A DNA stretch of 64,000 nucleotides from Arion vulgaris (taxonomy: Eukaryota > Mollusca > Gastropoda > Stylommatophora > Arionidae). A model generated the notes under the pieces. That model ran no database searches. It had not been told where the DNA came from and was given only the letters and a program-made list of their open reading frames with translations. The DNA is taken from contig CM036758.1 of the NCBI GenBank assembly GCA_020796225.1, positions 71,796,366-71,860,365 of the forward strand, read 5' to 3'. The first letter of the stretch is position 1. Each line of letters starts with the position of its first letter. Shown piece by piece: positions 53,889 to 63,536 of this stretch. The position numbers and the translations under genes are program-made.

Positions 53889-54388
53889 TTTCGAGCGCTC
53901 CATATTGACCACTTGTTAAACCACTCTTTGTGATTTGTATATGATCTGACCATAAGAGCAATTGCACGTTGTGCCAGTTATGCGCCTACAAGTAAGCCAG
54001 CACATCCGATTTCTGCAACGCTTTTATTTACTAAGGTAGCTTCCCTAGGACCATACCTTCTCCTTTACGTTCGCACTTTACGACCAATTTTAATCTCTCT
54101 TTGTGATATGTTTGATCTTTGCCAAGAACGTGTATACGTTGCACATTGGTTTGGTAGGCCCCTAAACGCATATTCTTCACGTTTAGGACACATGCATCCA
54201 ATTTTAGCCAAATCTCATTAGTCGCCTGTTACGACATGCATGGCAGGTAACAGTAGTTCTATTCTTTACACCCCAAACCACTCGGGCGGGACCATACCTT
54301 AGCCGCCTCTAACGACATGCCTTACAGGTGGTAGTGTGACTATTCTATGCTCCCCTTGCAAGCCCCAGCAACACACGGTCGAAGACAC
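53889..54388 (-). mobile_element. SINE-A copy interrupted by SINE-B
   Basis: 3' part 53889-54059, 5' part 54289-54388 (to ccccagcaacacacgg). Confidence 0.88.
54060..54288 (-). mobile_element. SINE-B copy nested in SINE-A
   Basis: Minus copy from ctcctttacgttcg to ccactcgggcg. Exact 12-bp duplication ggaccatacctt at 54048-54059 and 54289-54300. Its (GAA)n tail is nearly gone. Confidence 0.9.
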
Positions 54389-54439
54389 GTAATAAATGAA
54401 AGAAGAATTGCAAGCAAAATATAGTGCATGTTTCAAGCT

Positions 54440-54828
54440 TAAAATCTGTTCGGTTCGTTTCGTTCATGAAGTGGTCGAGCTATTTTTTTCCAAATAAACA
54501 ATAATCGTAGTGCAGTTGAGATCATGTTCCTTGTCATATCGGAGAGGGACGAAGAACCGTAGGTCCCGTGTTCAATTTGATCCGTTGGCAGTGTAGAAAT
54601 CTATGAAAGAATAGTGGAAGACATCTGCCCAAGAAAACAATCATTAATGACAATAACAATAACATTTCTTCAAATGTTACCATATTCAAAATTACATCGG
54701 ATGCCTTTGTCGGTGCTACGGAGTTAGTGTGCTGCCGTTGATAGCTTCCTGTGTAACAAGTGGGATCCGAGCATAAATGGTTATACGATAAAGTGCACTG
54801 ATGCCGATCCAATTAATCAATCAATCGC
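54440..54828 (+). mobile_element. SINE-H copy, diverged
   Basis: Head with tcggttcgtttcgttcatga, middle gagagggacgaagaaccgta, end gccgttgatagcttcctgtg and a short ATCA tail. Part of the middle is missing. Confidence 0.72.
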
Positions 54829-55255
54829 TGCAAATCACAGCATCACTGGTAATCAAATCACATCATCACTGGGAATCAAATCACAGCATCACTGGGAATC
54901 AAATCACAGCATCACTGGGAATCAAATCACAGCATCACTGGAAATCAAATCACATCATCACTGGGAATCAAATCACATCATCACTGGGAATCAAATCACA
55001 TCATCACTGGGAATCAAATCACAGCATCACTGAAAATCAAATCACATCATCACTGGGAATCAAATCACATCATCACTGGGAATCAAATCACATCATCACT
55101 GGGAATCAAATCACATCATCACTGGGAATCAAATCACAGCGTCACTGGGAATCAAATCACAGCGTCACTGGGAATCAAATCACATCATCACTGGTAATCA
55201 AATCACATCATCACTGGGAATCAAATCACAGCGTCACTGGGAATCGAAGCGTCCA
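54829..55255. repeat. 23-bp tandem array, about 18 units
   Basis: Unit atcactgggaatcaaatcac plus atc or agc. The array starts directly at the SINE-H tail. The 163-residue plus frame is an artefact. Confidence 0.95.
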
Positions 55256-55479
55256 TGGAAATCAAAGTGTCGTTACCAAACATGACGCATAGGAAGATGA
55301 CAGTACATCTGGTAAATAAATTATCAGAGATCAAAACCGGAGTCATACAGACGGACTGCAAGACAGAGAGATCATGGGAAATAAGTTGACAGTAAGTAAA
55401 CATCTGGGGAGGGGGAATGGGAGGCCAGGGGATTGAAGTAGCTGGAGGAAATCTGACTAATACAGGAACACGCTGTCTG

Positions 55480-55860
55480 TGAAAGAGAGAGAGAGCAAGC
55501 GAGAGAGAAAGAGAGATGAAAAGATGTGATTTGGAGAGATACATATTTAAGGAGAGAATGAGAGTGTGTGAAAGAAGGTGAGAGAGAAAGAGCGAGAAGA
55601 AGAGATAGAAGGAGAGAAATGGAGGGTAAAAGGGGAGGGATAGCGAGAGAAAACGGAGGAAGAGGGCGGTGAGAGAGATATTGGGATCAGGATTGAAGAG
55701 TTACTTTAGTGAGAGGCGAAGGGAGAGACAGAGGGAGAGCGAGACATGAGAGAGACCATGAGAGAGAACATGAGAGAGAACATGAGAGAGAACATGAGAG
55801 AGACCATGAGGGTGCGATGTAGTGTAAGAGGGGAGGGAGTGAGATAAAGAAAGAGCAATG
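55480..55860. repeat. GA-rich region with a short 15-bp repeat
   Basis: Purine-rich stretch; agaacatgagagag repeats at about 55740-55810. Confidence 0.8.
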
Positions 55861-55879
55861 AAAGGTACGAGGTGAAAAG

Positions 55880-56028
55880 CACCCTGTGAGTGCGGTTCAA
55901 TTCCGCGGGCTGGCAGAAAAGTTATAGGTTCTCCAGATTTACGGTGTTCATGGCACCGAACCGAAGGGTTACGATGTTCATGGCACCGAGTCGAAGAGCT
56001 GAAAGCTCAAGTGCTTCTGGATCGGGAA
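55880..56028 (+). mobile_element. SINE-D copy, 5' truncated
   Basis: Starts inside the head at gtgcggttcaattccgcggg and runs to gtgcttctggatcgggaaaa, then a GA run (56030-56052). Confidence 0.82.
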
Positions 56029-56333
56029 AAGAGAGAGAGAGAGAGAGAGAGATAGCGATGGATGTTAACAAGTGAGGAAGAGAGATATAAGAAGAACTAC
56101 GGAGGATAAGAAGTTTCAGTTTCAGTTTGGAATATCTTTATTGCACTCCGGACATGTCCATAGGTACTCCAATCTCCTTCGCAATATTTCCAACAGCGTC
56201 CAGCGACTGACCGTACCAGTTCTATTTTGATTGATGAGCCTACTCGTATACCTGTTGTACCGTTCTTTCTTTGCCACACCAATCTTCAAACCCATCTCTC
56301 GCAATCTAGTAGTTGACGTAGATTGGTTTAGAT

Positions 56334-56765
56334 CATGGGTTCCCAAAGTGGGCGGTACCGCCCCGCAGTGGGCGATGAAGACTTCCAGGGGGGCGGCGAT
56401 AGTGGGTTTAGATGCATTTGAGGAGTTTCTTTTTGTGATTTTGCGATTAAATAATCATTAAAAATTTGAATTAATTCATCTTATGCCCATCTTATATGAT
56501 CCTTTTTTCATTAATTTTCTATTTCATGCATATAATCATTTGAAAATTGACCACGTATGACAGAAATATATATATATATATATCAATTTTCTATGTCAAA
56601 TTGAAAATAGAGCATGTATATATATATGTGGGGCGTTGGCAAACTGTTATAATGGGAAGGGGCGTTACAAAGTTGATGTCATGCAAAGTGGGCGGTTGGA
56701 GGGGGCGTTACAAAGTTGATGTCATGCAAAGTGGGCGGTGGGCCGAACAAGTTTGGGAATCTATG
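56334..56765 (+). mobile_element. hAT-G MITE copy nested in LINE-1
   Basis: Left end catgggttcccaaagtgggc; right end the inverse of catagattcccaaac. Octamers gtttagat (56326-56333) and gcttagat (56766-56773) differ at one position. A short internal duplication with caaagttgatgtcatgcaaa lies at about 56667-56735. Confidence 0.85.
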
Positions 56766-56779
56766 GCTTAGATCAAAAT

Positions 56780-58540
56780 CTTCTCTGCGGCCACACTCTA
56801 TGAGGACGTTTAAGATGTCAGCTCTTCTCTGCGGCCACACTCTATGAGGACGTTTAAGATGTCAGATCTTCTCTGCGGCCACACTCTATGAGGACGTTTA
56901 AGATGTCAGATCTTCTCTGCGGCCACACTCTATGAGGACGTTTAAGATGTCAGATCTTCTCTGCGGCCACACTCTATGAGGACGTTTAAGATGTCAGATC
57001 TTCTCTGCGGCCACACTCTATGAGGACGTTTAAGATGTCAGCTCTTCTCTGCGGCCACACTCTATGAGGACGTTTAAGATGTCAGCTCTTCTCTGCGGCC
57101 ACACTCTATGAGGACGTTTAAGATGTCAGATCTTCTCTGCGGCCACACTCTATGAGGACGTTTAAGATGTCAGATCTTCTCTGCGGCCACACTCTATGAG
57201 GACGTTTAAGATGTCAGATCTTCTCTGCGGCCACACTCTATGAGGACGTTTAAGATGTCAGATCTTCTCTGCGGCCACACTCTATGAGGACGTTTAAGAT
57301 GTCAGATCTTCTCTGCGGCCACACTCTATGAGGACGTTTAAGATGTCAGATCTTCTCTGCGGCCACACTCTATGAGGACGTTTAAGATGTCAGATCTTCT
57401 CTGCGGCCACACTCTATGAGGACGTTTAAGATGTCAGATCTTCTCTGCGGCCACACTCTATGAGGACGTTTAAGATGTCAGATCTTCTCTGCGGCCACAC
57501 TCTATGAGGACGTTTAAGATGTCAGCTCTTCTCTGCGGCCACACTCTTTGAGGACGTTTAAGATGTCAGCTCTTCTCTGCGGCCACACTCTTTGAGGACG
57601 TTTAAGATGTCAGCTCTTCTCTGCGGCCACACTCTATGAGGACGTTTAAGATGTCAGCTCTTCTCTGCGGCCACACTCTATGAGGACGTTTAAGATGTCA
57701 GCTCTTCTCTGCGGCCACACTCTATGAGGACGTTTAAGATGTCAGCTCTTCTCTGCGGCCACACTCTTTGAGGACGTTTAAGATGTCAGCTCTTCTCTGC
57801 GGCCACACTCTATGAGGACGTTTAAGATGTCAGATCTTCTCTGCGGCCACACTCTATGAGGACGTTTAAGATGTCAGCTCTTCTCTGCGGCCACACTCTA
57901 TGAGGACGTTTAAGATGTCAAATCTTCTCTGCGGCCACACTCTATGAGGACGTTTAAGATGTCAGCTCTTCTCTGCGGCCACACTCTATGAGGACGTTTA
58001 AGATGTCAGCTCTTCTCTGCGGCCACACTCTATGAGGACGTTTAAGATGTCAGCTCTTCTCTGCGGCCACACTCTATGAGGACGTTTAAGATGTCAGCTC
58101 TTCTCTGCGGCCACACTCTATGAGGACGTTTAAGATGTCAGCTCTTCTCTGCGGCCACACTCTATGAGGACGTTTAAGATGTCAGCTCTTCTCTGCGGCC
58201 ACACTCTATGAGGACGTTTAAGATGTCAGCTCTTCTCTGCGGCCACACTCTATGAGGACGTTTAAGATGTCAGCTCTTCTCTGCGGCCACACTCTATGAG
58301 GACGTTTAAGATGTCAGCTCTTCTCTGCGGCCACACTCTATGAGGACGTTTAAGATGTCAGCTCTTCTCTGCGGCCACACTCTATGAGGACGTTTAAGAT
58401 GTCAGCTCTTCTCTGCGGTCACACTCTATGAGGACGTTTAAGATGTCAAATCTTCTCTGCGGCCACACTCTATGAGGACGTTTAAGATGTCAAATCTTCT
58501 CTGCGGCCACACTCTATGAGGGCGTTTAAGATGTCAGCTC
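56780..58540. repeat. 44-bp tandem array, 40 units
   Basis: Unit contains cttctctgcggccacactct, atgaggacgtttaagatgtc and agat or agct. 1761 bases equal almost exactly forty units. Single-base variants (agat/agct, ctttg) come in runs. The minus strand of the unit is the LINE coding segment for D-I-L-N-x-L-I-E-C-G-R-R-E-D. Confidence 0.97.
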
Positions 58541-58562
58541 TGTCCATTGGCTGGCCCTCTGA

Positions 58563-58888
58563 TAAGAAGTGTGGAAGAGAGATAAAAGAAACACAACGGA
58601 TGATATAAAGTATGGAAGAAATCAGAAAGAGTTCTAGAATTAGAGGGGAGAGAGATGGAGACAGATAGAAAGTGAGAGAAACCGAGAAAGAAATAAGAGT
58701 GAGAGAAAAGGGAGAGAAATGAGAAAGATCTGAAAATAGATACGAGAATATCAGACAAGTCTGTGTTGTCAATGACAACAAATGGATAAAAGTTAAGGAG
58801 ATAACCATTAAATATCGGATTGTAGCCCGCACACAAGTTTATGAGCTAGACAGATCTGTGTCAAACAGATTATCATGACAGTGTACAC
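58563..58888. other. unassigned purine-rich sequence
   Basis: 58650-58740 is GA-rich. The minus frames of 100-116 residues are hydrophobic only because of the reversed purine run. Confidence 0.45.
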
Positions 58889-59235
58889 AAGGAGGTATGT
58901 TAGAATATGGAGGGGTGTGTGAGAGCATAGGGGTATGTTAGAATATGGAGGGGCGTGTGAGAGCAAAGGGGTATGTTAGAATATGAGGGGCGTGTGAGAG
59001 CATAGGGGTATGTTAGAATATGAGGGGCGTGTGAGAGCATAGGGGTATGTTAGAATATGAGGGGCGTGTGAGAGCATAGGGGTATGTTAGAATATGAGGG
59101 GCGTGTGAGAGCATAGGGGTATGTTAGAATATGTGGGGCGTGTGAGAGCATAGGGGTATGTTAGAATATGAGGGGCGTGTGAGAGCATAGGATTATGTTA
59201 AAATATGGAGGGCGTGTGAGAGCATACGGGTATGT
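58889..59235. repeat. 37-bp tandem array, about 9 units
   Basis: Unit contains ggggtatgttagaatatgag then gggcgtgtgagagcata. Confidence 0.95.
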
Positions 59236-59480
59236 GAGAGCATACGAGTATGTTAGAGAATGAGGGTGTGTTAGAGTATGGCAGTGTGTGAGAACATGGG
59301 AGTGTGTGAGAACATGGCGGTATGTGAGAACATGAGGGTATGTGAGAACATGGGGGTATGTGAGAGCATGGGGGCATGTGAGGACCTGGGTGCCTGTGAG
59401 AACATGGGGGCATGTGAGAACCTGGCAGCATGTGAAAATATGGGGGTCAATGGGAACACGGGGGGATGCGAAACCTGGGA
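59236..59480. repeat. 18-bp tandem array
   Basis: Unit near gtgagaacatgggggtat, drifting rightwards. It begins where the 37-bp array ends and shares tatgtgagagcat with it. Confidence 0.88.
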
Positions 59481-59704
59481 GCAAATGTTTTCTGTTCTCC
59501 TAGTTTGTCTCTGCATCTCTCTCGCTCTTTCTATTATCTCTCTTAGAGTTCTCATATTTCTTCTTAGTTTTTCTCTCTATCTCTATCTCTCTGTTAGCTT
59601 TTCTCTTTCTCTCTCTCTGTCTCTTAAAATTTCTCTCACTCATAGCTTGTCTGTTTATCCAGCTACTTGAAGTTGATATCTCTATTAGGCGAGTTACAGA
59701 TACC

Positions 59705-59830
59705 TACAAATCTAAGATGGTCAGAGTGGAACAGATCAGATCTGGAGAAAACTGAGGGGAGGCTGCTGTAATACTTAATAAATTGGTGTTTCAGGACACA
59801 GACACGTATGTAAGAAATCACATAAGCAAG
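59705..59830 (+). mobile_element. unclassified repeat M, empty for MITE-E
   Basis: Matches 26675-26770 joined to 26933-26990, with atcagatctggagaaaactg and aaattggtgtttcaggacac. Confidence 0.6.
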
Positions 59831-59837
59831 CAAAATG

Positions 59838-60004
<167 letters not shown>

Positions 60005-60091
60005 TGTCATAGTTCCCCAGATGGCAGCGGAGGAATGGACAGTTAGCCAGATAGTTAGTGTAGTATAATTAGATTATTTAATAGTTGAGAC

Positions 60092-60128
60092 TATGTGTTG
60101 TACTCTCTATGCAGAAGTACAACACATA
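60092..60128. other. perfect 13-bp hairpin at the LTR start
   Basis: tatgtgttgtact (60092-60104) and agtacaacacata (60116-60128) pair fully with an 11-base loop. Confidence 0.9.
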
Positions 60129-60340
60129 ACTCGAGACATGACGCTTTTGTGTAGTAAAATAGTGACGATTTAGTAACGGTTGCTAGGAACAATTAGTAAA
60201 CAGAAGACGATATAAATCCTTTGACATGAATGGACGTGTTCATATTGTACGTTCTAAAAGTTAACATCAAAAATAAAAGCAATATGAATTGAAATCAGTG
60301 TCTGTACTACATCAATAAAACTACCCTACCCCCTACTACA
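60094..60340 (+). mobile_element. LTR, probable 5' LTR of a retrotransposon
   Basis: It starts with TG inside a perfect 13-bp hairpin and ends ccctactaca immediately before a primer-binding site. It has gatataaat as a TATA-like box at about 60210, and aataaaa signals at about 60268 and 60314. The left limit is inferred from the TG...CA rule, because no second LTR is present in the window. Confidence 0.65.
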
Positions 60341-60341
60341 A

Positions 60342-60388
60342 TGGTGTCAGAAGTGGGATTTGAACCCACGCCCACATTCGTGGACCAG
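60342..60388 (+). promoter_or_regulatory. primer-binding site complementary to tRNA-Leu
   Basis: tggtgtcagaagtgggat is complementary to the 3' end of a tRNA-Leu including CCA. The match appears to go on through the T arm (ttgaacccacgcc) and variable arm towards the anticodon stem. It lies one base after the LTR end. Confidence 0.75.
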
Positions 60389-60459
60389 AATCTATGTAAG
60401 TCAATTTTTATATCTGTTTACACGATTCGTTTGGTATGCCTAGTAGTCTGCTCCCTATG

Positions 60460-60880
60460 CCCTATTGTCAGGGAAGGTGACCGGCGTGTTTACCCCCGGT
60501 CAAGGATTTCATCTATACTCTTCAATCAAAGCCCTCATTTTAAATTTTATTGTCCTTCCTACAGGGAAGGTGACCGGCGTGTTTACCCCACGGTCAAGGA
60601 TTTCATCTATACTCTTCAATCATAGCTCTCGTCTTAATTTTATTGTCCTTCCTACAGGGAAGGTGACCGGCTGTTTACCCACGGTCAAGGATTTCATCTA
60701 TACTCTTCAATCATACCTCTCGTCTTAATTTTATTGTCCTGCCTACAGGGAAGGTGACCGGCGTGTTTACCCCCGGTCAAGGATTTCATCTATACTCTTC
60801 AATCAAAGCTCTTGTCTTCAATTTTATTGTCCTTCCTACAGGGAAAGTGACCGGCGTGTTTACCCCCCGGTCAAGGAAAC
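60460..60880. repeat. 93-bp tandem array, about 4.5 units, each with a hairpin
   Basis: Each unit starts cctacagggaaggtgaccgg. tgaccgg and ccggtca pair in units 1, 4 and 5. Stem starts are at 60478, 60571, 60664, 60755 and 60848. Confidence 0.9.
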
Positions 60881-60889
60881 CATAACATT

Positions 60890-61300
60890 TTTGCTTCAAT
60901 TAACGGACTTTACTTTTTCCTGTGTCCAGTATATGGGAAGTTATGCATATTTGATCACGCTATACAATGATTGACAATTGAGGTGTAATGTGAGCATTCC
61001 ACACTTTGTACTTGATGTATTATTTATAGAGTAAGTATACCTTTTTCATTTGCTTGCCTTTTGTAATTGCCACAAAGATTTTTTTCAGCGAGGTAATATC
61101 AACCAACCCTCAAACCCAGGGGAAATAATGAACTCCCAAGATTTAACATATGACCAACAAATATGGAACAACATATATATGATGCCTAATAGCCAACATC
61201 ATATATTAATATCAACCAACCCCCAATCCCGGGGCATAAATAATCCAAGAATCCAAAATACTCGGATCGACATCATATAACCATATCTAGCAATGAACGG
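60890..61300. other. unassigned sequence between LTR region and gypsy fragment
   Basis: A/T-rich with atatcaaccaaccc seen twice (about 61098 and 61208). No gene recognised. Confidence 0.4.
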
Positions 61301-61301
61301 T

Positions 61302-61957
61302 GAAAAGTTAATATCTGTCATCAACATCAACCGACCTCAAATATCTCCACCATTTCACATTTCAAACTCTAATTACAAAGTAATCAAATTAATCTTTCCA
61401 TCATTTGGAACAACATCATAAAATCATCGACAGTAGAACTGTCCAACAACCACATCGGGGTTATTTTCTAGACCCCTTATAAGAGTGTATTGACAATACA
61501 CAATTGTCCTAATGAACCCGGCCTATGTGGGAATAATACCATTTTACTAGGTTATCCTCAGGAGAGGAGACATTATAAGCATGTAGCTTATAAATTATAT
61601 TCATGAATTACTCAGAATTCTCACATCTTTTGATGTGGCGGCCAGATATCATCAGCCGAGATTGGCTCGCATCATTAATGGGGACTATAACATAATAGCC
61701 CGATTGAACATCGGGTGTCTGTACTACTCGGTACACCTGTTGGGAATAAAGGTTTCCTAATTTATTGACACCTCTACTATGGTCTATTCGCCTGCGTACC
61801 ATACTATCCAATGGTATAATATCAAATTTTCCTTGTTTAATATCTGCCTGTTTATGGAGATTGGCCAACCTGTCGCAGACCTCCCTATGAGCCTCCGTTA
61901 ATCTCTTTTCAGGACAGATCAAATAGTCTTTCTCTGCATCGTCCGGATGAAATAAAT
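61302..61957. repeat. 656-bp direct duplication, left copy
   Basis: Nearly identical to 62880-63536, offset 1579 bases. It includes the end of the gypsy polyprotein and about 300 bases of 3' flank. A one-base indel lies near the left edge. Confidence 0.95.
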
Positions 61958-62878
61958 CTTCGATGATAAAATTTATAGGTAATTGAGGATGTCTACCAAA
62001 GAGTAAAAAGTATGGTGACCACCCAGTAGAAGTATGGGGAGTAATATTGTACCCTAACACTATATTAGGTACATGTCTAGACCATTCCACTTTATCCGAT
62101 TCCTCTAATGAACGGAGCATAGCCAACAATGTCCTATTAAACCTTTCGCATATGGCATTCCCTCGCGGATTATATGTGGTGGTCTTGGATTTTTTTTATC
62201 CCATACCTTTGACAGAGTTCAAGAACAATGGAGGACTCAAACCCTTTTCCTTGGTCCAAGTGAAATTTACTGGGTATCCCAAAGTCTGGTATCCATCTAC
62301 TCTGCATGACTTCTGCCACTGTTTTTGCAGTTTGGTCAATAGTAGGGTAAGTGACCACATACTTAGTAAACACATCAGTCATAATCAAGATATGTTTAAA
62401 CCCATAGGAATCTCTTGGAAGTTCAACAAAATCCATGGCAACCATCTCCAACGGGCGGTTGGCTACAATATGACCGTAGGTAGTTGTAATCTTCTTTAGA
62501 GGTTTAGACATATTACAAATGGAACAAGATTTTACCAAATTATCGACATCCCCATTCATTCCACACCAAAAAAATCGAGATTTTAATAATGCCAATGTCC
62601 TATCACGCCCTTGATGACCTATTTCATGAATGGCAGCCAATACAATCGGTCTTAAGACGTGAGGTACAATAATTTTTAATCCATCACACTCCTTATCCTC
62701 ATCCCTTTTAATACAAAGTATTCCTCTTCGAATGCACAACTTATCATGATGTGACCACAGTCTCTTAGCTTCCGGAATCCACCAGGTCGTGTCCACCGGA
62801 GCATCTGTTTCCATAGCTTTTAGTACTACCTGAAGCACCAAGTCCTGCTGCTGCAGCTGGTGTATCTCTTTTACACTT
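61608..62878 (-). pseudogene. Ty3/gypsy polyprotein fragment, integrase
   Basis: Minus-strand coding remnant of the integrase end of a Ty3/gypsy pol, which would join retrotransposon cDNA into chromosomes. Seen are an HHCC zinc-binding module (H-E-I-G-H and C-S-I-C, about 62520-62640), the first catalytic Asp in AMDFVELPRD, the second in HLDQGKGF, and a Glu in the third block of the core (about 62140). The C-terminal part, from LLAMLRSLEESDKVEWSRHV, ends at a stop at 61608. A frameshift in an eight-base A run (T on plus, about 62190) separates the first two Asp residues from the Glu, so it cannot be made as one protein. The start, with reverse transcriptase and RNase H, is cut off by the duplication junction at 62879. 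Confidence 0.9.
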
Positions 62879-62879
62879 T

Positions 62880-63536
62880 GAAAAGTTTAATATCTGTCAT
62901 CAACATCAACCGACCTCAAATATCTCCACCATTTCACATTTCAAACTCTAATTACAAAGTAATCAAATTAATCTTTCCATCATTTGGAACAACATCATAA
63001 AATCATCGACAGTAGAACTGTCCAACAACCACATCGGGGTTATTTTCTAGACCCCTTATAAGAGTGTATTGACAATACACAATTGTCCTAATGAACCCGG
63101 CCTATGTGGGAATAATACCATTTTACTAGGTTATCCTCAGGAGAGGAGACATTATAAGCATGTAGCTTATAAATTATATTCATGAATTACTCAGAATTCT
63201 CACATCTTTTGATGTGGCGGCCAGATATCATCAGCCGAGATTGGCTCGCATCATTAATGGGGACTATAACATAATAGCCCGATTGAACATCGGGTGTCTG
63301 TACTACTCGGTACACCTGTTGGGAATAAAGGTTTCCTAATTTATTGACACCTCTACTATGGTCTATTCGCCTGCGTACCATACTATCCAATGGTATAATA
63401 TCAAATTTTCCTTGTTTAATATCTGCCTGTTTATGGAGATTGGCCAACCTGTCGCAGACCTCCCTATGAGCCTCCGTTAATCTCTTTTCAGGACAGATCA
63501 AATAGTCTTTCTCTGCATCGTCCGGATGAAATAAAT
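62880..63536. repeat. 656-bp direct duplication, right copy
   Basis: Second copy of 61302-61957. It brings a duplicate gypsy C-terminus with it. Confidence 0.95.
63187..63536 (-). pseudogene. duplicated Ty3/gypsy polyprotein C-terminus
   Basis: Minus-strand frame identical to the last 100 or so residues of the integrase fragment (ending RHIKRCENSE). It is cut at the edge of the duplication, and unrelated DNA follows to the right. Confidence 0.9.

Larger units (their letters stand above)
56120..58562 (-). mobile_element. LINE-1 fragment (RNase H-type LINE, C-terminus) split by hAT-G and a 44-bp array
   Basis: Minus reading: EGQPMDRADILNALIECGRR at 58500-58562, then the array, then DLNQSTSTTRLREMGLKIGV, AKKERYNRYTSRLINQNRTG, TVSRWTLLEILRRR and EYLWTCPECN to about 56140. 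Taking out the array and the hAT-G leaves the order seen at 4.3-4.6 kb. The 3' side has a ttcagt repeat at 56112-56128. Confidence 0.85.

Noticed and set aside
60094..62878. One LTR retrotransposon made of the LTR at 60.1 kb and the integrase at 61.6-62.9 kb
   Set aside because: The LTR and primer site are oriented plus whereas the integrase is minus, and no second LTR is found. They are treated as separate remains.
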